Source: Dictyobacter vulcani (GTDB lineage Bacteria; Chloroflexota; Ktedonobacteria; Ktedonobacterales; Ktedonobacteraceae). From it: a stretch of DNA of 64,000 nucleotides. Shown here piece after piece: positions 26,005-36,400 of the stretch; within the stretch, counting starts at the first letter, position 1; each line of letters begins with the position of its first letter. The stretch spans positions 620,001 through 684,000 of the forward strand of contig NZ_BKZW01000001.1 in the NCBI RefSeq assembly GCF_008974265.1, given 5' to 3'. The notes under the pieces are model-generated. The model had not been told where the DNA came from, searched no databases, and worked only from the letters and a program-made list of their open reading frames with translations. Both the position numbers and the translations under genes were made by a program.

Positions 26005-28013
26005 ATGTTCAAGAAAATTTTGATTGCCAATCGAGGAGAGATTGCTGTCCGCATCATGGCAACCTGCCGTGAAATGGACATCCGCAGCGTTGCGGTCTAC
26101 TCCGATGCTGATCAACACGCCCGACACGTTCTGTTTGCTGATGAGGCTTACCCGATCGGACCTGCCCCTGCTACCCAGAGCTATTTAAATACACAGGCTA
26201 TTCTAAACGCCGCCCGTGAAAGCGGAGCCGAGGCTATTCATCCAGGATACGGCTTCTTGTCTGAGAATGCTGAATTCGCGGAAGCCTGTGAACAGGCAGG
26301 TATTATTTTCATTGGTCCTTCCGCCGCTTCAATGCGCCTGATGGGATCAAAAATTGCGGCCAAACGCATCGCCCATGAGGTCAATGCTCCTACCGTTCCT
26401 GGTTATAATGGAGAAAGCCAGGATAAGGCAGTGCTCCAACAGGAGGCATTACGTATTGGCTTTCCACTGCTGATCAAGGCTTCAGCAGGCGGCGGCGGTA
26501 AGGGATGCGTGTGGTAGAAAATGAGGCTGAGTTTCTGCCACAGCTAGCAGGTGCCCAACGGGAAGCTTTAGCCGCCTTTGGTGACGGTACTGTTTTTCTT
26601 GAACGCTATCTACAACAACCGCGCCACATTGAGATACAGATCCTTGCCGATACCCATGGTAACATTGTGCACTTAGGTGAACGTGAGTGCTCAATTCAGC
26701 GCCGCCATCAAAAAATCGTTGAGGAGAGTCCCTCGATTGCGCTAACGCCCACCTTGCGTGCCCAGATGGGGGCTGTAGCGATCCGCATTGCTCGGGCTGC
26801 CAACTATGTCAATGCAGGCACGCTGGAGTTTATGCTGGACTCGGATCAGCAATTCTATTTTCTGGAAATGAATACACGCTTGCAAGTTGAGCATCCAGTC
26901 ACTGAACTTGTCACAGGTCTGGATCTGGTTCGTCAACAATTATATATCGCGTCCGGTGAACCGCTCGACTTGCAACAGGAGAAACTCACACCTCGTGGAC
27001 ATGCTATCGAGGTGCGACTATATGCAGAGGATCCCCAACAACAATTCTTGCCTTCAACTGGACTGATTACCGGCTTTATCTCACCTGTTGGACCTGGTGT
27101 ACGCGTTGATAGTGGCGTGGCGGCTGGCGATGAGATTTCTCAATATTATGATCCCATGCTCGCCAAGCTGATCGTCTATGCCGAACAGCGTCCCGCAGCC
27201 ATCGCCCGCCTGCGCGCTGCATTGGAGCGCTGCGCCATCTTTGGTGTCACCACCAACATTTCACTGCTCCATGCGATCAGCCTGCATCCTGCCTTTTATG
27301 CTGGTGAAACGCCCACCAACTTTTTGGAGCTACACAGTCTACCAGACACAAAAATACAGCCCGAGCTTCCCGATACCATCCTGGCAGCCGCAGCCATCAC
27401 AGTGGTCAAACAGGACATGCAGGATGTAGCACGCATGCCACACAGCCCGAATCCCTGGCAAAGTCTGGGTCCATGGCGTACAACAGGCGGTGAACGTACG
27501 CTCACCTATACTTACCAGGAACAAGAGTATCAGGTAGGCATCCGCCCCACTACGCAACGCCTGGAAAGCTGGTTGATCAGTATTGATCAAAGAGAGCCCA
27601 TGGAGGTAATCGGGCTGGTAGAAAATGAAAACCGTCTGCTTATCAAGACGCAACATTCCCAGCAAGCGCTGTATGTTCAAGCGCAGCAATATGAAATACA
27701 ACTGTTCATGGCGGGACAACAGTATCGACTTGAACGGACCCGCCCACCAGAAATTGCCAGCGCAGCCCATGGTTCCAGTCAGTTGCAGAAACAAAAAAGT
27801 CTGACCGCCCCTATGGCCGGTACCATTGTCAAAGTTCAGGCTCAGGAAGGTGATATAGTAGAAGCGCGCCAGGTATTGCTCATTCTCAGTGCGATGAAAA
27901 TGGAACATGCGATTACCGCACCCTATGCTGGAAAAATACAGCGCATCTATTATGCAGAAGGCGCAGTCGTTCAGGGCGGAGCACTTGTAGTGGAGATGGC
28001 TGAGGAAGAATAA
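26005..28013 (+). pseudogene. liuD: Methylcrotonyl-CoA carboxylase biotin-containing (alpha) subunit, frameshifted
   Basis: The subunit carries the ATP-grasp biotin carboxylase and the biotin carrier domain. The N-terminus is [18 protein letters not shown]. The ATP-binding glycine loop [10 protein letters not shown] ends in a frame break at a run of three G (26501-26503); one added G joins it to [10 protein letters not shown] and gives a normal 669-residue protein. Further features are FLERYLQQPRHIEIQILAD, the catalytic EMNTRLQVEHPVTE, and the C-terminal biotinyl domain with the AMKMEH motif near the end. It is the partner of the carboxyltransferase at 22.4 kb. If the break is real, the second piece would lack ATP binding and the complex would be dead. 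Confidence 0.9.
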
Positions 28014-28100
28014 TTTCTTCTCAGCCCGTCTCCACTACAGGTCTGGCCAGCGGCTGCGCTAGTAAGACGATATCCCTATGGAGCGAAAGGAAATACAGTT

Positions 28101-29003
28101 ATGCAGATCGGTTTTATCGGCATTGGAGTTATGGGTCGGCCTATGACCCTCAACCTGCTCAAAGCAGGCCATGATGTCACTGTCTTTGCCCGCCATCCTG
28201 AAAAAGCTGAGGTTCAAGAAGTGTTGAGTGCTGGTGCCCACCTGGCACCATCGGCACGTGCTGTCGCCATGGCTTCCGAGATCGTGATTACCATGGTTCC
28301 TGACTCTCCACAGGTCGAAGAGGTTGTCACAGGCACTGGTGGCATTCTGGAAGGTGCACGCAAAGGATTAATCATTGTTGATATGAGTACGATCGCTCCC
28401 TCAATCAGCCGTGCATTGGCAGAGAAAGCCAGCGCCAAAGGCGTCTATTTCCTGGATGCTCCAGTCAGTGGTGGCTCACAGGGTGCGGTCAACGGCACCC
28501 TCTCGATTATGGTTGGTGGAGAGAAAGATATTTTTGAAAAGGCTCGCCCTGTACTGGAAGCGATGGGCAAAAAAGAGAATATTCTTTATGTAGGCCCCAA
28601 TGGCTCTGGCGAAGTCGTCAAGATTATTAATAACATGCTTGTCGGTACTATCGCCGCCTCAACCGCCGAAGCTCTGGTTCTGGGCGTCAAAGCCGGAGCA
28701 GATGTCGAGACCATGGCCAAAATTATCGGGATCAGCACAGGTGCCAGCTGGCAGCTTGCCAATCAATTTCCGTTGCGCGCCTTCAATGGCAGTTTTCAAC
28801 CTGGCTTTATGACTGATCTGCTGCACAAAGATCTTGGCCTGGCTCTGGATCTGGCCCAGGAAAATCAGACTGAGGTGGCCATGACTGCCCTGGCACGCAA
28901 ACTGTATACCAAAACGCAGGATGCTGGCTATGGCAAAGACGACTATACCGCTCTCCTCAAAATCCTGGAGGACCAGGCAGGCGTTGAGGTACGCACGAAA
29001 TAA
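28101..29003 (+). CDS. 3-hydroxyisobutyrate dehydrogenase family protein
   Basis: A 300-residue beta-hydroxyacid dehydrogenase. It has the N-terminal dinucleotide motif GFIGIGVMGRPM, the substrate-binding DAPVSGGSQGA (about residues 118-128), and the catalytic-lysine helix EVVKIINNML (about 170-179). In valine breakdown this enzyme oxidises 3-hydroxyisobutyrate, which fits a branched-chain catabolic operon; tartronate semialdehyde reductases share these motifs. AAAGGAAA precedes the ATG. It is the last gene of the operon and is followed by a terminator. Confidence 0.92.
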   Translation: MQIGFIGIGVMGRPMTLNLLKAGHDVTVFARHPEKAEVQEVLSAGAHLAPSARAVAMASEIVITMVPDSPQVEEVVTGTGGILEGARKGLIIVDMSTIAPSISRALAEKASAKGVYFLDAPVSGGSQGAVNGTLSIMVGGEKDIFEKARPVLEAMGKKENILYVGPNGSGEVVKIINNMLVGTIAASTAEALVLGVKAGADVETMAKIIGISTGASWQLANQFPLRAFNGSFQPGFMTDLLHKDLGLALDLAQENQTEVAMTALARKLYTKTQDAGYGKDDYTALLKILEDQAGVEVRTK

Positions 29004-29007
29004 AAGG

Positions 29008-29068
29008 CATCAAAAAAAGGTTGCGCTGGTTTTCTCTTCATAAGAATACCAGCGCAACCTTTTTGATG
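29008..29068. terminator. Bidirectional terminator between HIBADH and M50 genes
   Basis: Arms of about 21-23 bases (29008-29030 and 29048-29068) with an A-run on one side and a T-run on the other, GC-rich core GGTTGCGCTGGT. It lies between two convergent genes. Confidence 0.85.
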
Positions 29069-29072
29069 TGAG

Positions 29073-30194
29073 TTATTGATTGATCGGAATCAGATTATGG
29101 GCAAATGTCATGCCTAAAAACAAGACAGCCACCAGGCCAAAATACAACAGGCCGATTAAGATACGCGCACTGAGTGGTACATCATAATACGCATGCGTCT
29201 GAGCATTCTTTGAATGCATGCCTCGCGTCCATAGCTGCGTCGCAGCCATGAATACAAACAGCAACAACCAGGGATAAAAGTTGCCAGACATCCATTGCCA
29301 GATCTGATAACCCAGCAGGGCGGCAAAACCAATGAACCAGACGCGACGATCGATGGCGGCGAGCACGCGACCTCCATCAAAAGGAACTATTGGGATCAGG
29401 TTAAACAGGTTCATAAAAAAACCAAAGTAGGCCAGTGGGGCCCAGATCCCTCCCTGGTGCTGTAACGCCATGAACAAACAGGCGCTGGCCGCAAGCGCGC
29501 CCGCAATTGGTCCAGCGATACCTACCTCAGCCTCATCTCTAGCGTTTTGTGGCATCTGGCGCATAGTTACCGCAGCACCAAACATCGGTATAAAGATCAT
29601 CCCGCCCACGGGAATGCCTTTAAGCTTCATCACGACGGCATGGCCCATCTCGTGAATAAAAAGCATCACCACCAGTCCAATCGCGAATTGCCAACCAAAG
29701 ATGAAGGAATAGACAAAGACTGATGCCAGAGCCGAAAAACCAAAACCACCAAACTTCAGTAAAAAGGCCAGACTCTTAAATTTCAATAAAAAACTGCCAA
29801 TGGCAAGCAACACGCCACTCAATCCGGCCGCCCCTTTGCGTGAACGACCTTTCGGCGCAGTGCCCGCCTGCTCTTGTTGCTGAGCAGCATACTGCTCCAC
29901 ACTTTGTGGACCGCGATATTCCTGTCCGGGTCCACTATATGGCGGATATGACGGCTCTGCCGTATATGGATCAGGTGTCGAGGATTGATAAGAGGAGGAA
30001 CCTGTATAGCTATCTACGTATGGGTTTTGTGGATAGAGCCCATAGGGATCAGGTTGAGCAGAATGGGGTGCTGAGCGTTCAGCAGGAGCATGATAATATT
30101 CTGGATGATCATACTCTATCTCTTGAGCATTCCCATTATTCTCACGATATTTAGCATAGTCGTCGGGATTGCTATTATACACATTCTGCCTCAT
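29073..30194 (-). CDS. M50 (site-2 protease family) metallopeptidase
   Basis: A 373-residue membrane protein with a long low-complexity Tyr/Pro/Ser/Gln-rich N-terminal part (about residues 1-120), then six or so hydrophobic segments. The zinc site is HEMGHAVVMKLKG (HExxH, about 181-185), and the third ligand motif is LNLIPIVPFDGGR, a variant of the LDG/NPDG type. Site-2 proteases cut substrates inside the membrane, often anti-sigma factors, but no such partner is adjacent. The ribosome site in front of the ATG is weak. Confidence 0.88.
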   Translation of the reverse strand: MRQNVYNSNPDDYAKYRENNGNAQEIEYDHPEYYHAPAERSAPHSAQPDPYGLYPQNPYVDSYTGSSSYQSSTPDPYTAEPSYPPYSGPGQEYRGPQSVEQYAAQQQEQAGTAPKGRSRKGAAGLSGVLLAIGSFLLKFKSLAFLLKFGGFGFSALASVFVYSFIFGWQFAIGLVVMLFIHEMGHAVVMKLKGIPVGGMIFIPMFGAAVTMRQMPQNARDEAEVGIAGPIAGALAASACLFMALQHQGGIWAPLAYFGFFMNLFNLIPIVPFDGGRVLAAIDRRVWFIGFAALLGYQIWQWMSGNFYPWLLLFVFMAATQLWTRGMHSKNAQTHAYYDVPLSARILIGLLYFGLVAVLFLGMTFAHNLIPINQ

Positions 30195-30384
30195 TTCTGG
30201 AAATCAAAAAAAGTGGTCTCGTGTATAAGTTTACCATATACAATCATAAACATCGCAGAGGACTGAGCTATTCCATGTCTGCCTTGTAGATCGTGTCTGA
30301 TATCTTACTAACTCAGATACGAAAATACGCATTGAAAGTTGTAGGACCGCTGCACAATGCAGAACGGCCCTACAAACAAGCCCT

Positions 30385-31716
30385 TTAGCCTCCGGCGATG
30401 GCGGACCAGATGGTGGTACCCAGTAAGAGGAGAACCAGGGCAGTGACAAGGATGACGGTCGCCCAGGAGATGATGTTGAAAACTAACCCATTAACATGAC
30501 GTCCCATTAAACGGCGGTTATTGACCAGTAAGATGATAAAAATCAACAGAATGGGCACCATGGCCGCATTCAAGCTTTGTAAGATGACCAGCACCTGGAT
30601 AATCGGCAGGTTAGGGATCATCGTGATCAGCACACTGATGATGATGAGTCCAGTAAAGATACTTTGAAAAACAGGTGCTTCACTAAAGCTACGTGAAACG
30701 CCACGTTCAAAACCGAACGCCTCACAAATTCCATAAGCAGTTGAAAGAGGTAGGACCGCCGCTGCCAGCAACGATGCTCCAAAGAGTCCAATGCCAAACA
30801 GATATAAAGAAAAACCACCAGCCAGTTTGTTTAGAGCCATAGCCGCCTCAAGAGGATCATTTACCGTGTGGGGATACAAAGCGGCTCCTGTGGTTATGAC
30901 AACAAAGCCAGCAATCAATACAGCAAAGATGGTGCCACTGTATACATCAAGTTTTTCATAAACATATTCGTTAGCCGGAATCCCTTTGTCGGCCACCGAG
31001 GATTGCACAAAGAACTGCATATATGGACTGATCGTTGTACCAACCAGGGCAACTGCAGCCAGTAAATAGGCATTGTTGCCACTAATATGCGGCAACACAA
31101 CGCTATGCGCCACCGTACCCCAATTTGGATTCGAGGCAAAGGCTGCTGGCACATAGGCTAGAAAACCGAGGGACATAAATAAAAAGATTTTTTCAACCCG
31201 CCGATAGGAGCCCTTGGTGACCATCCACCATAAAGCCAGGCCGCTTACCGGCACAACGACATATACCCAGGGGGTATGAACATTGTTCGCAAACACCTGC
31301 ACGCTGGCGGCAATACCAAGAAATTCAGAGATGGTAACACCTGTATTGGCTACCAGCAAGGCTAACATCGCCACGGCAGTCCAGCGCACACCAAACTGCT
31401 CGCGAATAAGGTCCGCCAGGCCTTTACCGGTAATCACTCCCATACGAGCACACATCTCTTGTACAATGGCCAGGCAGAAACCAGCCACAACAAGTGCCCA
31501 GAGCAGATCATATTGATAGGTTGCACCTGAGGTTGAAAAAGTAGCAATACCACCAGCATCATTGCCAGCATTGGCCGCGATCAATCCTGGTCCCAGGATG
31601 GCGAAAAGCTTGAAAAATGAGGATGAACGATTAAGACGAAAACGAGACCGCCCGGACTTTTTGCGCTCGGTGCGGTCTTTTCGAGGTTTCTGTGCTTTCT
31701 GGTTCGTTGTGTCCAT
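30385..31716 (-). CDS. Nramp-related (NRMT-like) divalent metal transporter
   Basis: About 443 residues and eleven predicted transmembrane helices. The overall pattern (LGPGLIAANAGNDAGGI in TM1, then VQEMCARMGVITGKGLADLIRE) is Nramp-like, but the TM1 metal-binding DPGN is replaced by a NDAG sequence and the TM6 MPH-type methionine motif by TTISPYMQFF. This is the pattern I associate with the Mg/Mn-transporting or NRMT-like branch rather than classical Mn/Fe MntH. It would be an inner-membrane uptake carrier; the ion is inference. ATG at 31716 is chosen; GTG at 31725 is possible. Its own promoter lies at 31798-31826. Confidence 0.88.
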   Translation of the reverse strand: MDTTNQKAQKPRKDRTERKKSGRSRFRLNRSSSFFKLFAILGPGLIAANAGNDAGGIATFSTSGATYQYDLLWALVVAGFCLAIVQEMCARMGVITGKGLADLIREQFGVRWTAVAMLALLVANTGVTISEFLGIAASVQVFANNVHTPWVYVVVPVSGLALWWMVTKGSYRRVEKIFLFMSLGFLAYVPAAFASNPNWGTVAHSVVLPHISGNNAYLLAAVALVGTTISPYMQFFVQSSVADKGIPANEYVYEKLDVYSGTIFAVLIAGFVVITTGAALYPHTVNDPLEAAMALNKLAGGFSLYLFGIGLFGASLLAAAVLPLSTAYGICEAFGFERGVSRSFSEAPVFQSIFTGLIIISVLITMIPNLPIIQVLVILQSLNAAMVPILLIFIILLVNNRRLMGRHVNGLVFNIISWATVILVTALVLLLLGTTIWSAIAGG

Positions 31717-31797
31717 AGGGTGCACACACTGGGTCGTGACACAAATGGCTGTTGATCACCTACCCACCCTTTCGTCTGTGTTATTTCTTCGCACCTG

Positions 31798-31826
31798 ATG
31801 ATATCACTACCAACCAGAGGTGACAA
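31798..31826 (-). promoter_or_regulatory. Promoter of Nramp-like gene
   Basis: Minus-strand TTGTCA (31826-31821), 17-base spacer, TATCAT (31803-31798), giving a leader of about 75 bases. No metal-sensing riboswitch motif was recognised in it. Confidence 0.55.
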
Positions 31827-31895
31827 GTACAATCGCTGGCCGCTTATCAGGTGCCTTCTTAGTACAGACACGGATGGAGTATCTAGAAAAGATAC

Positions 31896-33134
31896 TTATT
31901 GCGGGGTAACAGTTCCCTGAAGATAGCGCCGTAACAGATTAAGGGCAGTCAGAACGGCATGGCGTTTATTGTCTGCACGTCCGCCGCGCCAACCGGGTCC
32001 CATGCACGTGACGGTCCCCTGTGGGCCTTCTACCGCGATATAGACAGTTCCAACTGGTTTATCTTCTTGCTTGTCTGGACCTGCAACGCCAGTGACACCG
32101 ATACCAAAATCGCTACCCAGACGCTCACGAACAGCATGAGCCATCGCGCGGGCAGTCTCTTCACTGATCACACCATAGCGATCTACTGTCTCCTGGGGTA
32201 CACCCGTCTGGACTTTGAAATCGGTGCTATATGTCACAATGCCGCCCAGAAAGTGCCTGGAGCTACTCTGGAAGTCTGTAATCGTGCTGGCAAGCAGGCC
32301 ACCCGTCAAGGATTCCATCACGCTCAGATTCTGTTGACGTTCCTGAAGTGCTTTACCAATGACGCTGGCCAGCGTATCACCCTCAATACCAAACACGTGA
32401 TCCCCTAGCAAAGCACGGGCCTGCTCTTCCATTCCAGCGACCAGTTGTATGGCATCTTCGGTACGGTCTGCTTTAGCGGTAATCCGCACATCTACAGCAT
32501 CGGCTTTGGCATAGGTAGCAATAGTAGGATTGGTCGAAGACAAGAGTGAGCTCAAAGCCTCCTCAACGGACGACTCACCCAATCCATAAACGCGCAAAAG
32601 GCGGGTAAAGATCAAGCCACCGGTATACTTTGCCAGACGAGGAGTAACTTCCTCTTCCCACATGCGATACATCTCACGTGGTACACCAGGCATCGCCACC
32701 AGGATGCGTCCATCTTTCTCTACCCACCATCCCGGGGCCGACCCCACCGGATTTGCAATGCTTTCGGCCGAAGGAATGAGGGTGGCCTGCTTCAAGTTGC
32801 GTTCAGGCATCGGACTGGAATGAGCAAAGCGAGCACGTAAATTGGCCTCAAGCTCAGGTTCAAGCTCCATCTTTTCACCCAGAAGCTCAGCAATCGATTC
32901 ACGGGTCAGATCGTCTTCAGTTGGCCCCAGTCCACCGGTCATGATAATCAACTCAGAGCGTTCCCACGCCTGACGTAACAACTCGACTACACGTCCCTGG
33001 TTATCACCAACCTGCGAGACATGATAAAGATCAATGCCCTGGGCCGCCAGACTTTGTGCCAGATAAGTAGCGTTCGTATCACTGATATGGCCTAGTAGTA
33101 GCTCAGTACCACAGGATAAAATCTCTGCGCGCAT
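31896..33134 (-). CDS. cinA: CinA family protein (competence/damage-inducible; nicotinamide-nucleotide amidase)
   Basis: A 412-residue full-length CinA. The N-terminal MoCF-binding-like domain (about 1-170) has CGTELLLGHISDTNATYLAQ and MTGGLGPTEDDLTRE. The C-terminal domain (about 250-405) has the NMN deamidase signature SLTGGLLASTITD and GVTGVAGPD. Known members hydrolyse ADP-ribose and/or deamidate NMN in pyridine nucleotide salvage. A good CAGGAGG site precedes the ATG. It is not next to recA here, although the two are linked in many other bacteria. Confidence 0.95.
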   Translation of the reverse strand: MRAEILSCGTELLLGHISDTNATYLAQSLAAQGIDLYHVSQVGDNQGRVVELLRQAWERSELIIMTGGLGPTEDDLTRESIAELLGEKMELEPELEANLRARFAHSSPMPERNLKQATLIPSAESIANPVGSAPGWWVEKDGRILVAMPGVPREMYRMWEEEVTPRLAKYTGGLIFTRLLRVYGLGESSVEEALSSLLSSTNPTIATYAKADAVDVRITAKADRTEDAIQLVAGMEEQARALLGDHVFGIEGDTLASVIGKALQERQQNLSVMESLTGGLLASTITDFQSSSRHFLGGIVTYSTDFKVQTGVPQETVDRYGVISEETARAMAHAVRERLGSDFGIGVTGVAGPDKQEDKPVGTVYIAVEGPQGTVTCMGPGWRGGRADNKRHAVLTALNLLRRYLQGTVTPQ

Positions 33135-33194
33135 GCATCCTCCTGCATTTCAGGCAATCATAGCCTTTTTAGATAGTACCAAAACAGCTCACTC

Positions 33195-33223
33195 TTGCTA
33201 ACTGTTATGGGTAGTCTTATAAT
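33195..33223 (+). promoter_or_regulatory. nrdJ promoter
   Basis: TTGCTA (33195-33200), exactly 17 bases, perfect TATAAT (33218-33223). Transcription would begin near 33230, immediately before the first NrdR-like box. Confidence 0.7.
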
Positions 33224-33239
33224 ATCATACTGTGTCTTA

Positions 33240-33286
33240 CATCAACATATTGTGCTAGAAGCAAAACAAAAATCAACATGTTGTGT
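33240..33286 (+). promoter_or_regulatory. Tandem NrdR-like boxes upstream of nrdJ
   Basis: Two 16-base imperfect palindromes, CATCAACATATTGTGC (33240-33255) and AATCAACATGTTGTGT (33271-33286), share ATCAACAT-TTGTG and lie 31 bases apart centre to centre, three helical turns. Both match most conserved positions of the NrdR box (acaCwAtATaTwGtgt), and the 31-base phasing is that described for NrdR pairs. Position just downstream of the predicted start fits repression by NrdR-ATP/dATP. Confidence 0.65.
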
Positions 33287-33435
33287 CTTGAGGGTTGTTT
33301 TTGGCCACATTTGCGAGTATACTGAGGGCGGTAAACAAAACACAGAAAAATTCCATTGCCCCGCGAATGGCAAGCAAAAACGATCCTTTACTAATATATG
33401 AAATAACGAAACACAAAAAAGAGGAGCAGTCCAGG

Positions 33436-36400
33436 ATGCTAGAGCAAGAAGCCCATTCTGTCGAGAGTAGTGAGACGAATAACCAGCATGTAACCCAGTT
33501 AGAAGGCATTCGCCAGAAGGTTTTCATGGATCGCTATTCACTTAAAGATCCTGATGGTAATGCCCTGGAGTTCTATCCCGAACAACTCTGGCAGCGTGTG
33601 GCACGTGGTATTGCGGCCGTTGAACAGACCGAAGAGAAACGCGCTGAGTGGGAAAAACTTTTCTATGAAGCCCTGACCGATTTTCAATTTGTGCCCGGTG
33701 GGCGTATTTTAGCTGGTGCAGGCACCGGACATCAGGTGACATTTTATAATTGTTTCGTGGTGCCTAGCCCTGAAGACAGTCGCCAGGGTATTCTCGATAA
33801 TCTCAAAGTCATGACCGAGATCATGGCGCGTGGTGGTGGTGTGGGTATCAATCTTTCAACCCTGCGTCCCCGTGGTTCCTACATCAAGACCGTTAATGGT
33901 ACCGCCTCCGGACCATGTTCCTGGGCGCAATTATACTCAGTAGCGACAGGAGATGTTATTCAACAAGGTGGGTCCAGACGGGGCGCCTTAATGCTTATGC
34001 TTGATGACACGCATCCTGACATAGAAGAATTTATTACGGTAAAACGGACAGCAGGTAAAATCGAGCATGCTAACCTGTCAGTCTGTGTCTCTGATGCGTT
34101 TATGCAAGCCGTTAAAGAAGACGCTGATTGGAATCTGACCTGGCAGGGTGAGGTTAAAAAGACCATTCGTGCCCGTCATCTGTGGGATCTGATCTGTACT
34201 TCAGCCTGGGAATCAGCCGAGCCAGGCCTGGTGTTCATGGATCGCTACAATAAAGAGTCCAACACCTGGTACTATGAGGATATTCGCTGCGTAAATCCTT
34301 GTGTGACTGGCGATACTCTGATCTATACAGATCAGGGACTCATCCCAGCCAGCGAACTGGCAGAAATAGCTGCTCCTGTCACTGTCGTATCGCCAGAGGC
34401 CGAGAATGTTGCGCTCCGTCAGGCAAGCCATGTTTTCTCAACTGGTATCAAACCTGTATTCCGCTTACAAACAAATGAAGGTTATACACTGCGTCTGACA
34501 GAGGACCATAAGGTTCTGACCACAGGGGGCTGGAAAGAAGCGGGAACGCTGAATGCTGGCGACAAAATTAAGCTCTTACATGCTGAAGGCTACTTCGGTA
34601 CAACGGGCAATGCTGACCTGGGTCGGGTGCTAGGCTGGTTGGTCGGCGATGGCTCAATCAATACTCGTCGTGCAGGTAGTGTGATGCTCTCATTCTTTGG
34701 TAGTGAGCAAGCGATCGCACCACAATTTGCTGAAGCAGTTAATCGGCTTGTTGCCGCCCCTGAAGGTCAGAGACAATATGTAGTTGGCGCCCAGAAGGTT
34801 GCTGATCGCGACGAAACCCGTGTGGAATCTGTACGCCTCCTGCGCCTCATTGATCCTGAACTGTTGAGTAACAAACTACAAGTACCACCATCGGTCTTCC
34901 GTGGTAACCATGAAATGCAGAAAGGTTTCCTCTCCGCATTGTTTACCGCTGATGGCTCAGTACAGGGAAGCATTGAGAAAGGCGCCTCGGTACGGTTGAC
35001 ATCTGTCAGCCAACAACTGCTAGAAGGTGTACAGCAACTCTTACTGAACTTCGGCATTTACTCTCGTATCTATACAGAGCGCCGTGAAGCTGGCTCACGC
35101 GAACTACCAGATGGCAAAGGTGGCAGTTCTTCTTATGAGTGCCAGAGTTATCATGATCTGGTCATTTCAAAGGGAAGTTTCAGCGCCTTTGCTCATCAGA
35201 TTAGTTTCCTGACCCAGGAAAAGCAGAGCAAGTTAGAAGATCTCGTTGCAGCTTACAAACGTGGGCCATATAAAGAAGAATTCACTGCAACCTTCAAGAG
35301 CCTCACGGCGGATGGTGAAGAGGCAGTGTATGATCTCACTGAACCAGAAGCACACCTGTTTGTAGCCAATGGCCTGGTGGTCCATAATTGTGGTGAGCAG
35401 GGACTTCCACCATATGGTGTCTGTAACCTGGGTGCGCTCAATCTGTCCTCGTTTGTTCACGACGGTAAGATGGATTTCGAGCGTCTGGCAAAGGTTAGCA
35501 GGATTGCGATGCGCTTCCTGGATAATGTGGTTGATGCCAATGAATACTTCATTCCTGAAAACCGCGACGCACAGATGAGCACACGTCGTACTGGCCTGGG
35601 AACCATGGGTCTGGCTGATGCACTGCTGAAGATGGAAATTTCTTATGGTAGTGAAGAGTCGCTGCCAGTCATCGAGCGCATCTATACCACAATTCGTAAT
35701 GCGTCCTATGATGCCTCGTCCGAAAATGCGGCGGAAAAAGGTGCGTTCCCGAAATTTGATCGCGATAAGTACATGCAGGGTAAATTCATTAAACGCTTAC
35801 CCAAGCCAATCCAGGAGAAGATCCGTAAGCAGGGTATCCGTAATGCAGTGATCCTGACCCAGGCCCCAACCGGCACCACCAGTCTGTTGTCCGGTGTCAG
35901 TTCCGGCATCGAGCCTGTCTATGACTTTGCGATGATCCGCCGCGACCGCACTGGTGAGCATATCATGTATCATCCACTGCTGCAGGAGTGGCGCGAGAAA
36001 CATCCAAACGAGACAACACCTGCGTACTTTGTTTCTTCCAAGGATCTCACTCCTGAGGAACATGTGCGTGTCCAGGGAATGATCCAGCGTTATACCGACT
36101 CAAGCATTAGTAAGACTGTGAATGCGCCAAATGACCATACCGTTGAGCAGGTACAGACACTCTATCGCCTGGCCTATGAAATGGGCTGTAAGGGTGTCAC
36201 CTACTACCGTGATGGTTCACGCGATGCTGTTCTGACCCGTGTTGAAGATGAGAAGAAAGCGCAAAAGCCCGCTGAGCCAGAAGTGGTTCAGGCGCCTATG
36301 TTTGAGCCAGTGACCTCGATTCATCAGGGCATCAAGCAACGTCCAGCCGTGATGCAGGGCTATACCCGACAGGTCAATGCGCCAGAGGGTAAAATCAATA

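Larger units (their letters stand above)
33135..33435 (+). other. cinA-nrdJ divergent intergenic region / nrdJ leader
   Basis: About 300 bp holding the nrdJ promoter, two NrdR-like boxes and a leader of about 205 bases. I see no separate gene. An in-frame extension of NrdJ up to 33295 or 33367 is open, but the best ribosome site (GAGGAG at 33421-33426) serves the ATG at 33436. Confidence 0.55.

Noticed and set aside
31740-31895. Metal-sensing riboswitch ahead of the Nramp-like gene
   Set aside because: No M-box or yybP-ykoY type core sequence was seen; a plain promoter explains the region.
33230-33435. Cobalamin riboswitch for B12-dependent nrdJ
   Set aside because: No B12-box-like conserved sequence is visible in the leader; the NrdR-like boxes explain the region better.
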